DNA from: an uncultured Actinomycetes bacterium
GTDB lineage: Bacteria; Actinomycetota; Actinomycetes; Mycobacteriales; Nakamurellaceae
Assembly (NCBI GenBank): GCA_937926105.1
Contig: CALANS010000182.1
Location: 124,001-188,000, forward strand
DNA length: 64,000 bases
Direction of reading: 5' to 3'
The translations under genes and the position numbers were made by a program. The notes below the pieces were generated by a model. The model was not told where the DNA came from. It saw only the letters and a program-made list of their open reading frames with translations, and made no database searches. Positions 62,782 through 64,000 of this stretch are shown one piece after another; position 1 is the stretch's first letter, and the number at the start of each line of letters is the position of its first letter.

Positions 62782-62787
62782 TACGGT
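62782..62787 (+). promoter_or_regulatory. Putative -10 box of the thioesterase gene
   Basis: TACGGT, 7 nt, then GTG at 62795; this spacing decided the start choice. Confidence 0.45.
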
Positions 62788-62794
62788 GGTCAGC

Positions 62795-63688
62795 GTGCCG
62801 CACGTACAACTGGACTCCGATGGAGTGCCCCGCGGGCAGCTGGTGCTGGATGCGCTGGTCGCCCTGCTGGACCTGGAACGTCTGGAGGACAACCTGTTTC
62901 GCGGCCGGTCGCCGGAGGTATCGCCGATCCGGGTGTTCGGCGGGCAGGTGGCCGCCCAGTCGCTGACGGCGGTCGGGCGCACCGTTCCGCCCGAGCGGCG
63001 CGTGCACTCGCTGCACGGCTACTTCATGCGCCCCGGTGACCCGCGGGTTCCGATCGTCTACGAGGTGGATCGCGCCCGGGACGGGCACTCGTTCACCACG
63101 CGCCGGGTGGTGGCCATCCAGCACGGGGTGCCGATCTTTGCGATGTCTGCGTCGTTTCAGGTGCAGGAGCCGGGCGTGGACCACGGCATCGCCATGCCGG
63201 ACGTGCCCGCCCCGGACGATCTGCCCAGCTATGCCGAGCGGCTCGCCCCCGCCCGGGAGTCGTTGCAGCCGCTGGCGAGCATTCCGCGCCCGTTCGACAT
63301 CCGGTACGTCACCGACCCGCCCTGGTCGGCGCGGTCGGGCGGCCCCCGGCCCGGGGCGCGTACTCAGGTGTGGTTTCGCACCGACGGCGTGCTGCCGGAT
63401 GACCCGCTGCTGCAGGTGTGCCTGATGGCCTACGCCTCCGACCTCACGTTGCTGAACTCGGTGCTGATCAACCACGGCCTGGCCAGGGGGATAGACCGGC
63501 TGCAGATGGCGTCGCTGGATCACGCGATGTGGTTTCACCGGCCGTTCCGGATGGACGGGTGGGTGCTCTACGACACGGCCTCGCCCAGCGCTTCCGGGGC
63601 CCGCGGACTCGGTATGGGGCACTTCTTCTCGGCGGACGGACGGCTGCTGTCCACCGTGGTGCAGGAGGGGCTGGTCCGGCTGCGGTAG
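62795..63688 (+). CDS. tesB: Acyl-CoA thioesterase II
   Basis: The 297-residue double hot-dog protein hydrolyses acyl-CoA. It has the N-terminal block FRGRSPEVSPIRVFGGQVAAQSL, HSLHGYFMRPGDP, and the C-terminal catalytic set with Asp in MASLDHAMWFHRPFR, Ser/Thr in the DLTLLNSVL helix, and Gln in TVVQEGLVR. GTG 62795 was chosen because of a -10 box at leaderless spacing; in-frame GTGs at 62744 and 62786 are alternatives. Same pyk-tesB order as mycobacteria. Confidence 0.93.
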   Translation: MPHVQLDSDGVPRGQLVLDALVALLDLERLEDNLFRGRSPEVSPIRVFGGQVAAQSLTAVGRTVPPERRVHSLHGYFMRPGDPRVPIVYEVDRARDGHSFTTRRVVAIQHGVPIFAMSASFQVQEPGVDHGIAMPDVPAPDDLPSYAERLAPARESLQPLASIPRPFDIRYVTDPPWSARSGGPRPGARTQVWFRTDGVLPDDPLLQVCLMAYASDLTLLNSVLINHGLARGIDRLQMASLDHAMWFHRPFRMDGWVLYDTASPSASGARGLGMGHFFSADGRLLSTVVQEGLVRLR

Positions 63689-63703
63689 CGGCGGCTCCGC
63701 GGA

Positions 63704-64000
63704 TCACCCGCCGGGCGAGAGAGCGCTTCGTAGCTGGGCGACCAGCGCGTCGATGTGGTGCTGCGCCGTCGTCGGTGCTCCGACCGCCACCCGCAGCAGC
63801 GTGCGGCCGGCCACCGCGGTGTGCGACAGATATGCGGCGCCCGAGTCGTTCACGGCCTGCATCAGCGCCGCCGTCGCAGCATTGTCCGCCTCGACACCCC
63901 GCCCCGTGTGCACGTGCAGGCACACCAACCCGAGCCGCCGATGCGTGATGCGGAACCGCTCGTCACGGCCGAGCGCGTCGGCGAACCGGTCGGCCAGCGC
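63704..64000 (-). CDS. PLP-dependent decarboxylase (aromatic-amino-acid type), C-terminal part
   Basis: The last 98 residues of a minus-strand gene that begins beyond the window. Segment RFRITHRRLGLVCLHVHTG followed by NAATAALMQAVNDSGAAYLSH and LLRVAVGAPTTAQHHID matches the end of group II decarboxylases (DDC/TDC/GAD-like), including the conserved GLVC(F/L) strand. Substrate cannot be judged from this piece. It converges on tesB with 15 bp between. Confidence 0.72.
   Translation of the reverse strand, partial: ALADRFADALGRDERFRITHRRLGLVCLHVHTGRGVEADNAATAALMQAVNDSGAAYLSHTAVAGRTLLRVAVGAPTTAQHHIDALVAQLRSALSPGG

Overview
The window is a high-GC (mostly about 70% or more G+C) actinobacterial chromosome segment. 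Support for Actinomycetota comes from the gene order rpsB-tsf-pyrH-frr-cdsA, a complete GlgE alpha-glucan pathway, a PriA-type HisA with no trpF, the trpE-trpM-trpC-trpB-trpA-lgt operon, and a Scy/FilP-like coiled-coil gene beside methylmalonyl-CoA epimerase. A Nakamurella- or Frankia-like lineage is plausible but cannot be fixed from sequence alone. Many genes carry a TANNNT-type -10 box 6-8 nt before the start codon, so leaderless transcription appears common.

Layout. 1-9 kb: end of an L,D-transpeptidase, a LytM/M23-like protein, the translation block rpsB-tsf-pyrH-frr with cdsA, a membrane-anchored unknown, and an ABC exporter pair. 9-16 kb: an acyl-CoA module (Scy-like protein plus epimerase, thiolase, MeaB chaperone, MarR regulator and an isobutyryl-CoA-mutase-type large subunit). 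16-21 kb: accessory genes (exonuclease, thioredoxin-TPR protein, VapBC-type toxin-antitoxin pair, PEBP lipoprotein, zinc metallopeptidase). 21-34 kb: alpha-glucan and trehalose metabolism (glgB, mak, treS and glgE on the minus strand; glgP divergent; glgX). 34-38 kb: ABC ATPase, enoyl-CoA hydratase, a 100-bp inverted-repeat element, methyltransferase, MFS transporter. 38-42 kb: priA, LLM oxidoreductase, a small Cys-motif protein, hisF, hisI, ferritin. 42-45 kb: minus-strand RHH regulator, VOC-like protein and MFS transporter. 45-52 kb: trp operon and lgt. 52-55 kb: a low-GC two-gene module (DUF262 protein plus HipA-like kinase) set between lgt and gltB. 55-64 kb: gltB, gltD, pyk with a leader ORF, tesB, and the end of a PLP decarboxylase.

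How the genes work together. TreS converts trehalose to maltose, Mak phosphorylates it, GlgE polymerises maltose-1-phosphate, GlgB branches the chain, and GlgP and GlgX degrade it. PriA probably serves both histidine and tryptophan synthesis and so links the his and trp loci. MeaB, Mce and the mutase point to B12-dependent branched-chain or odd-chain acyl-CoA metabolism. The most unusual item is the DUF262-HipA module: the HipA kinase has intact catalytic motifs but no HipB antitoxin beside it, and a DUF262 (DGQQR) gene lies translationally coupled in the antitoxin position. It is a candidate undescribed toxin-antitoxin or defence unit.
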